From Pseudonocardia parietis (GTDB taxonomy: Bacteria > Actinomycetota > Actinomycetes > Mycobacteriales > Pseudonocardiaceae), in the NCBI RefSeq assembly GCF_017876315.1, contig NZ_JAGINU010000001.1:5022001-5086000 (forward strand): a stretch of 64,000 bases of DNA. Direction: 5' to 3'. This document shows, piece by piece, positions 16,861-25,369 of the stretch (position 1 is the first letter of the stretch; every line of letters begins with the position of its first letter). The notes below the pieces were generated by a model. It saw nothing but the letters and a program-made list of their open reading frames with translations. It did not search any database and was not told where the DNA came from. The translations under genes and the position numbers were made by a program.

Positions 16861-18417
16861 TCAACACCCGGCAGGCCAATGCGCCAGGGCGGCGCGGGCG
16901 AGGGTGATGCCTTCGGGCGTCGTCCGTTCCTGCTCGCGGAACCGACTACCGGTGAGGGCACCCAGCCGCCGCAACATCGTCCGTGTCGGGCCTGCGGCGA
17001 GGTGCGCGTCGCGGGAGGTGAGCAGGGTGCCGTCGCCACGCATCCATCCGACGTCACGCAACGTCCGCGCGACGGTGCCGTCGAGATCCTCGGAGGACCC
17101 CGCGGCCACACCGATCATCAGCAGCAGCCCCGCCTGGTTCTCGCAGGCGTCCCGGGAGGTCGGCGGAAGTTGCTCGGCCAGGTGCCACCACAGCCCGACC
17201 GGATCGGCGCGCAACTTCTGTGCGCGCGCCGTGAGCAGCAGCTTTCCGCGGTACTTGCGCAGCAGACCCGCCTTCCGCGCGGACTCGCGCAGCTCCAGCA
17301 CCGGAAGGGTCTGGTTCTCGCGGTTGTGCTTGCCGATCCACTCGTCGTCGAGTCCCAGCTCGGTCGCCGCCGCCTCGACGTGCGCCGGGGGCAGGTAGCC
17401 CGCCGAGGTCAGGGTGATGCCCCGGTCGCCGACCCGGTCGAGCAGCCAGGTGTAGGGGCGGACCATCCGCGCGGCGGTGTCCGCGTCGAGCGCTGCCGGC
17501 TCGTCGGGCATCGCCTGTCCGATCAGCTGTTGCAGCCGGACGGCTTCCCGGCGGTTCCGGACGGCGTGCACGAGGTCCGCGAGCGGGCCGGGCAGATCGA
17601 CGGCCGGCGGCGCGGCGGGCCCGAGAGCGGCCAGCTCCGCGTTGATCGCGGCGATGTCGAAGGGCGTGGAACCGATCCGCGCAGGATCGACCTCGGGCCC
17701 GAACATCTCGGCGAACTCGGCACGGGCCCCGGCTGGGCGGGCCGGGTCGGTGGCCGCACTGTGCAGCTCGTAGCCGGCGACGCCGCCGATGTTCTCCGGC
17801 GGGCCCGGCCGTCGGCCCGCGGTGCACACCGCCCGCGGTCCCGGTCCTTCGCGCGGCAGTACCGTCTCCAGCCGCACCGTGTGCTGCCAGCCGTCGCCGA
17901 AGTCGTAGAGGTAGAACAGCGTGTCGCCGGGGCCGGCCAGCACCTCGTCGATCCGGACCTCGCCCTCCGGGATCCCGGTCTCCCCCTCCTCCACCTCGAA
18001 CGGGCACAGGTAGTACTCGGTGTCCCGGCCGTAGTACTCGGTGCCGGAGCCGAACTGGTGCAGGTGGCTGTCGGTCCAGCCGAACGCGGCCTGCAGGACG
18101 TCGTGCAGCTCGTCGAGGAGCATGTCGGAGGCGAGCTCGAGACGACGCCACAACGGTGGCTTGGTACCGGTGACGTCCACGCGGACCCGATAGGTGACGA
18201 CGTCGGCGCGCCGCTCCCGTCGCCGTGAGGGCGGAGCCGGCCGCTCGAACGGATCGAGGCCGGCACCAGGGCGTGCCGACATCAGCTGCTGCAGCACGGA
18301 CCCCAGGTCGCCGGGACTCATCCCGGCGATCTCGTCCTGGAACCGCCGCAGCAGCTCGGCCTGCTCGGGTGACTCGTCCGATGGCCGTGGCACGGGCACC
18401 ACGCTACGAGACGGCAT
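16861..18417 (-). CDS. pRiA4b ORF-3-like protein
   Basis: 518-residue protein. Residues about 75-240 are the PRiA4_ORF3 domain: VTYRVRVDVTGTKPPLWRRLEL, LHDVLQAAFGWTDSHLHQF and LFYLYDFGDGWQHTVRLE are its hallmark motifs. The C-terminal half (about 300-518) is helical and of unknown role. The family was first noted on plasmid pRiA4b and is often carried with transposons such as IS1096, without known catalytic function. It stands alone between the DUF4143 ATPase and Sir2, supporting an accessory origin for this stretch. Confidence 0.85.
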   Translation of the reverse strand: MPSRSVVPVPRPSDESPEQAELLRRFQDEIAGMSPGDLGSVLQQLMSARPGAGLDPFERPAPPSRRRERRADVVTYRVRVDVTGTKPPLWRRLELASDMLLDELHDVLQAAFGWTDSHLHQFGSGTEYYGRDTEYYLCPFEVEEGETGIPEGEVRIDEVLAGPGDTLFYLYDFGDGWQHTVRLETVLPREGPGPRAVCTAGRRPGPPENIGGVAGYELHSAATDPARPAGARAEFAEMFGPEVDPARIGSTPFDIAAINAELAALGPAAPPAVDLPGPLADLVHAVRNRREAVRLQQLIGQAMPDEPAALDADTAARMVRPYTWLLDRVGDRGITLTSAGYLPPAHVEAAATELGLDDEWIGKHNRENQTLPVLELRESARKAGLLRKYRGKLLLTARAQKLRADPVGLWWHLAEQLPPTSRDACENQAGLLLMIGVAAGSSEDLDGTVARTLRDVGWMRGDGTLLTSRDAHLAAGPTRTMLRRLGALTGSRFREQERTTPEGITLARAALAHWPAGC

Positions 18418-18431
18418 GGGGCCCGACGTGC

Positions 18432-19235
18432 TCAGCCGGGAGTGCCTCCGACGATCCGCGGCAGCAGCTCGCCGACTCCCCCGCGCAGGACGACGGTCGC
18501 GACGTCGTCGTACGGCGTCGGCTCACCGTTGAGGATCACGACGTCGGCACCGGCCGAAGCGGCCACGTCGACCAGCCCGGCCGCCGGGTGCACCCCGAGC
18601 GAGGTCCCCACCGCGAGCAACACGTCGCAGCTCTGGGCCGCGTCGTGTGCCCGCTCCAGCACCTCGAGGTCCAGCGCCTGCCCGAACGAGATCGTCGCGG
18701 ACTTGAGGATCCCGCCGCAGTGCGGGCACGGCGGGTCCTGCTCGCCGCCGGCGACCCGGTCCAGCGCCTCGGACATCGGTGCCCGCGCGGCGCACGAGAG
18801 GCACTCGGTGCGGTGCACCGTGCCGTGCAGCTCCACCACCAGTTCCGGCGACGAACCCGCTGCCTGGTGCAGCTCGTCGATGTTCTGGGTGAGCAACGCC
18901 AGCAGTCGCCCGGACCGTTCCAGCGACACCAGCGCCTCGTGCGCCGGTCCCGGGCGGGCCGACCAGACCGGGTGGGCGACCCGCTGCCGCCAGGACTCGC
19001 GGCGCACCTCCGGGTCGTCGCGGTAGTCCTGGAAGGTGGAGAGCCGCTCGGCCTCCGGGTTACGTGTCCACACGCCCTGCGGGCCGCGGAAGTCCGGGAT
19101 GCCGGAGTCGGTCGACACCCCGGCCCCGGTCAGCACCGTCACCCGGCGGGCACGGGTCAGCAGGCCGGTCGCCCGGTCCACGTCCTCGGTCGCCGGCCCG
19201 GGTGGCACATCGTCGGGTTCCTGCACGGGAGTCAC
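18432..19235 (-). CDS. NAD-dependent protein deacetylase, sirtuin family
   Basis: 267-residue Sir2 protein that would remove acyl groups from lysines using NAD+. GAGVSTDSGIPDFRG (residues 37-51) and TQNID (116-120) bind NAD, and His137 in ELHGTVH is the catalytic His. Cys145/148 and Cys170/173 form the zinc ribbon. All key residues are present. GTG 19235 starts just before the conserved domain; the open frame extends upstream but reads as non-coding and overlaps the divergent thpR. Confidence 0.9.
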   Translation of the reverse strand: MTPVQEPDDVPPGPATEDVDRATGLLTRARRVTVLTGAGVSTDSGIPDFRGPQGVWTRNPEAERLSTFQDYRDDPEVRRESWRQRVAHPVWSARPGPAHEALVSLERSGRLLALLTQNIDELHQAAGSSPELVVELHGTVHRTECLSCAARAPMSEALDRVAGGEQDPPCPHCGGILKSATISFGQALDLEVLERAHDAAQSCDVLLAVGTSLGVHPAAGLVDVAASAGADVVILNGEPTPYDDVATVVLRGGVGELLPRIVGGTPG

Positions 19236-19403
19236 CGTGACACGGCGGGTGTGCCCGTGCACCCGGCGGCCCGGACGGGAGGCGTGCTCGCGGAAGATCC
19301 TCGAGAACGGAGCAAACCTCCCGGTCACTTCGGCTCCCGAGACGGTGATCATGCCCTGGGCCGGTCCACCGGAGCACGGGAACGGTCGTGCGAGCATGCC
19401 GCC

Positions 19404-19955
19404 GTGCGGTTGTTCGTCGCGGTCACACCGCCGCCGGACGCGATCGACGAGCTCCGGTCGGCGACGGCAGCTCTGCGCACCGGCTCGGAGCAGTTGCGGT
19501 GGAGCGCGCCGGAGCAGTGGCATCTCACGCTGGCCTTCCTCGGTGAGGTCGACGACCGTGCGCGGCAGGATGTGGTCGAACGGCTCGGCCGGGCGGCGGC
19601 CCGGCACGGCCCGTGCACGCTGTCGCTGGCCGGGGCGGGACGCTTCGGGCAGCGGGTGCTGTGGACCCGGGTGCACGGTGACGTCGACCGGCTGCGGCGC
19701 CTCGCCGCGTCGGTGCGGGCGGCGGCCCGCCGCTCCCGGATCGCCGTCGAGGACCGTCCCTACCGCCCGCACCTCACCCTCGCCCGGGCCCGCGGCGACG
19801 CCGACCTGCGCCCCGCGGTCGCCGCGCTGAGCGGGTTCGCGGGACGCGAGTGGACGGCGGATGAGCTGCACCTGGTGCACAGCCGGCTGGGGGCCGGGCC
19901 GGACGGGCGGGCGCACCACGAGCTGCTCCGGTCCTGGTCGCTGGGACGGAGCTGA
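19404..19955 (+). CDS. thpR: RNA 2',3'-cyclic phosphodiesterase
   Basis: 183-residue member of the 2H phosphoesterase superfamily (LigT/ThpR). The two catalytic HxTx motifs are at His40 (HLTL in QWHLTLAFLG) and His123 (RPHLTLARA). The start RLFVAVTPP matches the family. The enzyme opens 2',3'-cyclic phosphates to 2'-phosphates. GTG 19404 is 168 bases from the divergent sirtuin start. The length is normal for the family. Confidence 0.9.
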   Translation: MRLFVAVTPPPDAIDELRSATAALRTGSEQLRWSAPEQWHLTLAFLGEVDDRARQDVVERLGRAAARHGPCTLSLAGAGRFGQRVLWTRVHGDVDRLRRLAASVRAAARRSRIAVEDRPYRPHLTLARARGDADLRPAVAALSGFAGREWTADELHLVHSRLGAGPDGRAHHELLRSWSLGRS

Positions 19956-20087
19956 GCGCGCGGGCACCCGGCCACCTTGCGACCGGTCACATCCCGGCGC
20001 GGGGCGCACGCCGCCACCTCGCCACCGGTCACCGCCCGGCACGGGTCCGCCACGCCGCTGGCGAGCCGTCCGCTGTCGTCCGGAGTC

Positions 20088-20810
20088 TCAGCTCCGCCCG
20101 AGCCGGGCCTTCGCCGCGTCGACCACCGCGTCCAGCCCCCGGCCGTGCGCACCGTGCCAGAACACCTGGTCACATGACCGGCAACGGGCGAAGCGGTCGT
20201 AGCACCGGCGGGTGCCGGGCTCGAGCCGGTCGGCCACCTCGGACTTGGCGACGGCCGCCAGCTTCCCGTTGCACGCCGGGCAGCGGGTCCACGGGTGCAG
20301 TGCCGGCGCGAACCGGTCGAGCACGTCGGCCAGCTGGTCCGCGGGATCGTCACCGCACACGTGCGCTCCCGCCCACAGCGCGCGCCGCATGAGCAGCCCG
20401 CGGTCCCGCGTCAGCAGGATCCGGTGCTCGTCGGCGGCGTGGGCCACCAGCGCGTCGTCGTCGGCCGGGTTCCGGTAGGCGGTGTCCACGCCCAGCACCC
20501 GCAGCCGGCGGGCGAGGGTGCCGAGATGGACGTCGAGCAGGAACCCGGTCGCGCCGGGCACCCGCTGCGGCCTCGTGACCGGTCCGATGTCGACGACCGC
20601 ACCGGACCGGGGCCGGTGCGCGGCCCCGGTGCCGGCGCCGTCCACCGCCAGAGACCCCACCTCGGTCAGCGGGATCCCGAGCGACCGGACGACGTGCCCG
20701 ACCGTCGCGCCGGGGTCGTGGCCGACCTCGACGGCCTCCCGGCGGCGACGCGGGGCGAGGAACAGCCACAACTCCCGGTGAACGCGGACGGTGAGCGGCG
20801 CGGATGCCAT
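20088..20810 (-). CDS. Mut7-C RNAse domain protein with N-terminal ubiquitin-like domain
   Basis: 240 residues. The N-terminal 80 residues are ubiquitin/ThiS-like (VRVHRELWLFLAPRRR ... GATVGHVVRSLGIP). The Mut7-C part follows: FLLDVHLGTLARRLRVLGVDTAYRN, DDDALVAHAADEHRILLTRDRGLLMR (PIN-like acidic residues) and a zinc ribbon with CPAC and CRSC. The Mut7-C fold is predicted to be an RNase. It lies 40 bases after the alpha/beta hydrolase of the fmd operon and may be co-transcribed. ATG 20810. Confidence 0.88.
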   Translation of the reverse strand: MASAPLTVRVHRELWLFLAPRRRREAVEVGHDPGATVGHVVRSLGIPLTEVGSLAVDGAGTGAAHRPRSGAVVDIGPVTRPQRVPGATGFLLDVHLGTLARRLRVLGVDTAYRNPADDDALVAHAADEHRILLTRDRGLLMRRALWAGAHVCGDDPADQLADVLDRFAPALHPWTRCPACNGKLAAVAKSEVADRLEPGTRRCYDRFARCRSCDQVFWHGAHGRGLDAVVDAAKARLGRS

Positions 20811-20850
20811 CGCCGCCCATCGTGCTCGCCCGGACGGCGGCCGCGCGAGT

Positions 20851-21900
20851 TCAGATGCCCGACGGCCCGGCCAGCAGCTCGGCGACCGCGGCGTCGATGA
20901 ACGCCGTGTCGACCGGGTTCGCCCCGCCCCCGGCGAAGTGGCCCCAAACCCCCGGGATCGTCCGCAGCTCGGCCCCGTTGGTCATGTGCGACACCGCCCA
21001 GGCCTCGTCCTCGGGTGGGAAGTAGAGGTCCTTCTCGGCGGGCATGATGATCGCCTTCGCCCGGATCGAGGCGAGTGCCTCCTCGGTCGAGGAGAACCCG
21101 GGCGTCGCGCCGACGTCACCGTGCCACCACGTGTCGAGCATGGTGAGCAGGTTGTCCGGGTCCCGGCCGTCGAGGAAGAAGGCCTCCCAGAACCCGACGA
21201 CGAAGTCCTCCAGCGAGGTGTGGCCCAGCTCGCGCCACACCTCGTCCCAGTAGAACGCCTGGGAGAACCCCCAACCGGCGTAGATCCGGGCGAAGGCGCG
21301 CAGTCCCTGCTCCGGCCACCGGTCGGCCGGGTAGCGGCCGCCGTCGAAACCGACCGAGGCCTCCAGTGCGGCCCGCAGCGAGTCGAGGAAGACCTGGTTG
21401 TGCGGCGCCGTGCGCGACGAGCCGCAGAACGGCAGCATCCGCCGCACCATCTCCGGGTGGCTGACCGCCCACTGGTAGGTCTGGCCCGCTCCCATCGACC
21501 ACCCGAGCACCAGGGCCAGCGTGGAGATGCCGAACCGCTCGGTAACCAGCCGGTACTGGGCGTTCACATTGTCGATCACGCGGATCGGCGGGAAGGACGG
21601 GCCGTCGTCGGGGTGCGGCGCGTTCGACGGTGAGCTCGACAACCCGTTGCCGAGCATGTTCGGGACGATCACGAACCAGCGCGCCGGGTCGAGCGCCTTC
21701 CCCTCCCCGATCAGCCATTCGTTGTCCCAGTGCCGGCCCGAGTACCAGGTCGGATAGAGGACAGCGTTGTCCTTGGCGGTGTTCAGCGTGCCGTAGGTGC
21801 GGAACGCGATCCGGGCCGGGCGCAGCGTCCGCCCGCAGGTGAGGGGGAACTGCCCGATCTCGAACGTCTCGTACGGGACGTCGCGGCCGTAGTGGGTCAC
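20851..21900 (-). CDS. MetX-like alpha/beta-fold hydrolase
   Basis: 349-residue alpha/beta hydrolase related to homoserine O-acetyltransferase but shorter. The nucleophile elbow is GWSMGAGQ, the Asp lies in PAEKDLYFPPEDE, and the His in VWGHFAGGG. The N-terminal LRPARIAFRTYGTLN and TWYSGRHWDNEWLIG are typical of the MetX-like group. Its ATG overlaps the fmdA stop by four bases (21897-21900), so it is translationally coupled to formamidase. It may act on an acyl or amide intermediate of the same pathway; this is inferred from context. Confidence 0.85.
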   Translation of the reverse strand: MTHYGRDVPYETFEIGQFPLTCGRTLRPARIAFRTYGTLNTAKDNAVLYPTWYSGRHWDNEWLIGEGKALDPARWFVIVPNMLGNGLSSSPSNAPHPDDGPSFPPIRVIDNVNAQYRLVTERFGISTLALVLGWSMGAGQTYQWAVSHPEMVRRMLPFCGSSRTAPHNQVFLDSLRAALEASVGFDGGRYPADRWPEQGLRAFARIYAGWGFSQAFYWDEVWRELGHTSLEDFVVGFWEAFFLDGRDPDNLLTMLDTWWHGDVGATPGFSSTEEALASIRAKAIIMPAEKDLYFPPEDEAWAVSHMTNGAELRTIPGVWGHFAGGGANPVDTAFIDAAVAELLAGPSGI

Positions 21901-23144
21901 GACGACACCGCGCAGCTGCCGCGGTCCTTGCGCACCGGGCCGGCCGCCGAGGGCCGGATGTCGTCGTCGAAGATCGCGGTGGGTAGGTAGAGCGAGCAGC
22001 AGGCGTTCGGGATGTCGACGACGCCCGACACCCGGCCCTCGATCGGTGCCGACCCGAGCAGCAGGTAGGCCTGCGGGCCCGAGTAGCCGAACTTCTCCAG
22101 GTACGTGACCGCGTTGAGGCAGGCGTTGCGGTAGGCGACGGTGGCGTCGTTGTAGAGCTGGGTGTCGGTGGTGTGGTCGACGCCGATCCCGATGAAGGTC
22201 ACGAACTCCGAGTAGCGCGGCTCGACGTTGCCGGGCATCAGGATCGGGTTGGTGGTGACGCCGTAGGTCTCCATCCCGCCCTTGATCAGGTCGACGTGGA
22301 AGTCGATGAACCCGCCCATCTCGATGGCGCCGCAGAAGGTGATCTCGCCGTCGCCCTGGGAGAAGTGCAGGTCGCCGCCGGAGAACAGGGCGCCGGGCAC
22401 GTGCACCGGGTAGAAGACCCGCGAGCCGCGGGTGAAGTTCTTGATGTCGTGGTTGCCGCCGTTCTCCCGGGGCGGGACGGTACGCGCACCGTCACGGGCG
22501 ATCCCGGCCAGCCTGTCGCCGGACGCCGTCCCGCCGAGCACCTCCTCATCCAGCGGCGGCAGGGCGAGCGCGGGTACCCGGTCCGGGTCGGTGGCGATCA
22601 GCGCGCGTTCGCGGTTGTTCCAGCGGGACAGCAGCTCCGGCGAGGGCGCGGTGCCGAACAGCCCGGGGTGCGTGATCCCGGTGTAGGAGACGCCGGGGAC
22701 GTGCCGTGACGTCGCCTTCTGGCCGGAGAAGTCCCAGATCGCCTTGTAGGCGTCCGGGAAGGTGTCGGTCAGGAACCCGCCACCGTTCTGCTTGGAGAAG
22801 ATCCCGGTGTAGCCCCAGCCCTGGCCGGGGGCCGGACCGCTCTCCTGCGGGACCGGACCGAGGTCGAGGATGTCGACGACGAGCAGGTCCCCCGGTTCGG
22901 CCCCCTCGACCGCGATCGGGCCGGACAGCATGTGCGCACCGCGCAGGTCGACGTCGCGGACGTCGTTCGCGGAGTCGTTGTTGCCGATCTGGCCGTCGGT
23001 CCACTCACGACATTCGACCCGGATCGAGGTGTCCGGGCGGACGGTGACGGCGGGCGGGATGTCGGGGTGCCAGCGGTTGTGGCCGGGCACGGCCTGGTCC
23101 CGCATGGACTTGGCCTGGTCGACGGTGAACACGACGTCGGGCAT
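21897..23144 (-). CDS. fmdA: Formamidase
   Basis: 415-residue FmdA/acetamidase-family enzyme hydrolysing formamide (or a short amide) to the acid and ammonia. MPDVVFTVDQAKSM...VPGHNRWHPDIPP, the DLRGAHMLSGPI block, ENGGNHDIKNFTRGSR and FCGAIEMGGFID are family landmarks. ATG 23144 has GAAGGAG about 8 bases upstream, which decides it over the longer frame to 23195. It lies between fmdB and the coupled alpha/beta hydrolase. Expression probably comes from the promoter at 23505-23533. Confidence 0.92.
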   Translation of the reverse strand: MPDVVFTVDQAKSMRDQAVPGHNRWHPDIPPAVTVRPDTSIRVECREWTDGQIGNNDSANDVRDVDLRGAHMLSGPIAVEGAEPGDLLVVDILDLGPVPQESGPAPGQGWGYTGIFSKQNGGGFLTDTFPDAYKAIWDFSGQKATSRHVPGVSYTGITHPGLFGTAPSPELLSRWNNRERALIATDPDRVPALALPPLDEEVLGGTASGDRLAGIARDGARTVPPRENGGNHDIKNFTRGSRVFYPVHVPGALFSGGDLHFSQGDGEITFCGAIEMGGFIDFHVDLIKGGMETYGVTTNPILMPGNVEPRYSEFVTFIGIGVDHTTDTQLYNDATVAYRNACLNAVTYLEKFGYSGPQAYLLLGSAPIEGRVSGVVDIPNACCSLYLPTAIFDDDIRPSAAGPVRKDRGSCAVSS

Positions 23145-23191
23145 GGTTCCTGCTCCTTCTCGTCGCTGCTCGGGGTGGCGGCCGGCGCCGC

Positions 23192-23476
23192 TCACGGACG
23201 CGGCAGCGCCTGATGACGGGGGTCGCGGGTGACCGGGGTGGCGCGCCGGGACCGTCCCGGCACCGAGGAGACGACGGCCGGGGCGTCGCCGCTCGCGGCC
23301 GAGGCGTCCAGTGCCCGTCGCAGCCCGGGGTCAACACCGCGCAGGGCCGGCGCCCCGAACACCCGCGATGCCGTCGCTCCGCAGTCCGGGCAGCGCGCAG
23401 CCGATCCGGCAGCGGCCATCGGACGGACCTGGTCGAACTCTCCGCAGTCCGGGCAGCGGTGGGTGTAAGTGGGCAC
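23192..23476 (-). CDS. fmdB: FmdB-type zinc ribbon protein
   Basis: 94 residues starting VPTYTHRCPDCGEFDQVRPM, then RCPDCG: two CPxCG knuckles forming the FmdB/CxxC_CXXC_SSSS zinc ribbon. The remainder is disordered and basic. GTG 23476 has GGAGG 5 bases upstream. FmdB accompanies formamidase in Methylophilus and actinobacteria and is thought to be regulatory. It is the first gene behind a strong promoter. Confidence 0.88.
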   Translation of the reverse strand: MPTYTHRCPDCGEFDQVRPMAAAGSAARCPDCGATASRVFGAPALRGVDPGLRRALDASAASGDAPAVVSSVPGRSRRATPVTRDPRHQALPRP

Positions 23477-23504
23477 GGACACCTCCGAGGTGCTGTCAGT
23501 CGGA

Positions 23505-23533
23505 AATATGTCGATCGACAGTATCGGTGTCAA
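23505..23533 (-). promoter_or_regulatory. Promoter with embedded palindrome, driving fmdB-fmdA
   Basis: On the minus strand TTGACA, 17 bases, CATATT: a perfect -35 and 4/6 -10 with ideal spacing, rare in such GC-rich DNA. The spacer contains the perfect palindrome TGTCGATCGACA (23509-23520), a good operator candidate. The -35 overlaps the stop of the AmiC-like gene, so fmdB and fmdA can be expressed separately from the sensor. Confidence 0.7.
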
Positions 23534-24585
23534 GGGAGCCGGTCGAGCACGTCGAACGACAGGCCGTCGGCGCGGGCGAGGTAGACGTCCTGGCGCAGGT
23601 GCCCGCGGCGCATCGAGACCGCGCCGCGCGGGCCGTCGAACCCGGTGTCCTCGGCGACACCGAGCAGGGCGGACGGCTCGACCGACCCGGCCCGTGCGGC
23701 GAGCCTGCCGAGCAGGGTGATCGCCTCGAAACAGGACTCGGCGAGGGCTCCGGGCACCGGGGCGTCCACCCCGAAGCGGGCGGCGTAGCGCCCGGAGAAG
23801 TCCAGCGCCGACGCGGTCGCCAGGGTCTCGAAGTACCCGGCCGCGGCGTAGAGCTCGCGGGTGGCGTCCGAGCCCGTCGCGAGCAGCATGTTCTCCTCCA
23901 TCAGCGGGGAGAGCCGTACCCGGCTGCGGTCGGCCCCGGACGCCGCGAACGCCCGGTTGAACCGCACGGCGTCCGAGCCGACGAGGAACATCAGCACGCC
24001 CTGCGCACCGGAGCGCTGCACGCGGCCGACGACCGGGTCGAAGTCCTCGCAGCCGAGCGGGACGAACACCTCGTCGAGCACCCGCACGTGCGGGCTGCTC
24101 CGGGCGAAGCGACGCACGGCTCGAGCCGAGCCGCGCGGCCAGACGTAGTCGTTGCCGACCACGCACCAGGTCCGCACGCCCAGCTCGGCCGCCATCCAGC
24201 GCAGCGCCGGGAGCACCTGGGTCTCCGGGGTCTCTCCCGTGAGGAACACCCCGGGCGTGGTCTCGCCGCCCTCGTAGAGCGGGGCGTAGACGTAGGGCAC
24301 CCGCCCGGCGACGACGGGCGCGAGCGCCTGCCGGACGGCGGAGATGTGCCAGCCGCTGACGGCATCGACGGCGCCGGTATCGAGCAGCCCGGTGATCTCG
24401 GTGACGATCTCGGAGGGGGCCCGGCCGCCGTCGACCGGATGCAGCCGGACCTCACGGCCGAGGACGCCCCCGTCGTTGTTCAGTTCGGCGCCGGCGAGGT
24501 CGCCGCAGGCCTCGCAGGCAGGTCCCAGGAGTCCGGCCGGTCCGCTGCGGGGGACGACGAAGGCGACGTCGAGCGTGGCGGTCAC
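23530..24585 (-). CDS. AmiC/urea-short-chain-amide-binding type sensor (periplasmic-binding fold, no signal peptide)
   Basis: 351-residue type I periplasmic-binding-fold protein: LDVAFVVPRSGPAGLLGPACEACGDLAGAELNNDGGVLGREV, a hinge around VSGWHISAVRQALAP, and NDYVWPRGSARAVRRFAR. The text matches AmiC/FmdD amide-binding proteins. It has no signal peptide or lipobox, so a cytoplasmic amide sensor, as in Pseudomonas AmiC, is more likely than a transport component; no permease or ATPase is nearby. GTG 24585 has GGAGG 8 bases upstream. It is divergent from a MarR gene. Confidence 0.82.
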   Translation of the reverse strand: MTATLDVAFVVPRSGPAGLLGPACEACGDLAGAELNNDGGVLGREVRLHPVDGGRAPSEIVTEITGLLDTGAVDAVSGWHISAVRQALAPVVAGRVPYVYAPLYEGGETTPGVFLTGETPETQVLPALRWMAAELGVRTWCVVGNDYVWPRGSARAVRRFARSSPHVRVLDEVFVPLGCEDFDPVVGRVQRSGAQGVLMFLVGSDAVRFNRAFAASGADRSRVRLSPLMEENMLLATGSDATRELYAAAGYFETLATASALDFSGRYAARFGVDAPVPGALAESCFEAITLLGRLAARAGSVEPSALLGVAEDTGFDGPRGAVSMRRGHLRQDVYLARADGLSFDVLDRLP

Positions 24586-24611
24586 CGGCGTCACCTCCGA
24601 AACCGTGAAGG

Positions 24612-24632
24612 TGACAGTGTTTACGATGACAG
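24612..24632. promoter_or_regulatory. TGACAG direct repeat between the divergent sensor and marR genes
   Basis: TGACAG occurs at 24612 and 24627 (15-base period, the same face of the helix is not guaranteed) around an AT-rich GTTTACGA core in the 84-base divergent intergenic region. It is a possible operator for the adjacent MarR protein and contains the likely -10 elements. Weak evidence. Confidence 0.35.
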
Positions 24633-24669
24633 CGACCGCGTCACTACCCCGAACGCTCTGGAGGCGACC

Positions 24670-25206
24670 GTGACCGCCGCCGAGTCGCGCACCGAGAGGA
24701 GCGCACGCGGAACGAGCCCGGGTTCTGAGAGGAGCGCAGGCGGAACGAGCCTGGGTTCTGAGAGGAGCGCAGGCGCAACGAGCCTGGGTTCCGACGCCGC
24801 TGTGACCGCCGCCCTCGGCCGCGCCGCGCACCGGGTGGACCGGCGGATCGACGAGATCGTCCGCCCGCCGGACGGCCCGGGCCTCGACGGCTGGCGGGTC
24901 CTGGAACTCCTCTCCGACGGAGCAGGGCACCCGATGTCGGAGATCGCCGCGCACGCGATGGTGCCCGCCCCGACGCTGACCAAGATCGTCGATCGGCTGG
25001 CGGAGCGTGGGCTGGTCTACCGGCGCCCGGACGGCGCCGACCGTCGCCGGGTGCTGGTACTGATCGCCGACCGGGGCCGTGAGCTGCACGCCCGGCTCGC
25101 CGGCCGGGTCGCGGCGGTGGAGCGCGAGGTCCGCGACGCCCTCGGGACCGATGTGGAGGTCGTTCTGGCCGCGCTGACGCGGGTGGGCGACCACGTACCC
25201 GGTTGA
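24670..25206 (+). CDS. MarR family regulator with repeat-derived N-terminus
   Basis: 178 residues. From about residue 42 it is a normal MarR protein: WRVLELLSDGAGHPMSEIAAHAMVPAPTLTKIVDRLAERGLVYRR is the winged helix and DGADRRRVLVLIADRG the wing. The first 41 residues are unusual: three tandem 11-residue units (SERSAGGTSLG) made by a 33-bp DNA repeat. GTG 24670 has GGAGG 5 bases upstream; a start inside the repeat is possible. It probably controls the divergent amide operon, as AmiA-type regulators partner AmiC in mycobacteria. Confidence 0.85.
   Translation: MTAAESRTERSARGTSPGSERSAGGTSLGSERSAGATSLGSDAAVTAALGRAAHRVDRRIDEIVRPPDGPGLDGWRVLELLSDGAGHPMSEIAAHAMVPAPTLTKIVDRLAERGLVYRRPDGADRRRVLVLIADRGRELHARLAGRVAAVEREVRDALGTDVEVVLAALTRVGDHVPG
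24694..24792. repeat. 33-bp tandem repeat, three copies, in-frame within marR
   Basis: Copies start at 24694, 24727 and 24760 (GAGAGGAGCGCA ... CGAGCCTGGGTTC). Only a few bases differ between copies. The unit length keeps the frame and adds an 11-residue repeat that MarR proteins normally lack. Confidence 0.9.
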
Positions 25207-25369
25207 CCGGCCGACCTGCCGACGACGTGGTGGCAATGCGGAAAGTCGTCGACTACGTCCAGTCGCCCCGGGCGCAGAGTGGGCCGTCGAAGTAGGACAC
25301 CGCGACGTCGGAGTGAAGCTGTTCGCTTATGAGCTGGGTCACGGCCCGCTGAACTGACATCATGGGACG

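Noticed and set aside
24694..24792. CRISPR-like array
   Set aside because: Repeats are directly tandem without spacers and are coding.
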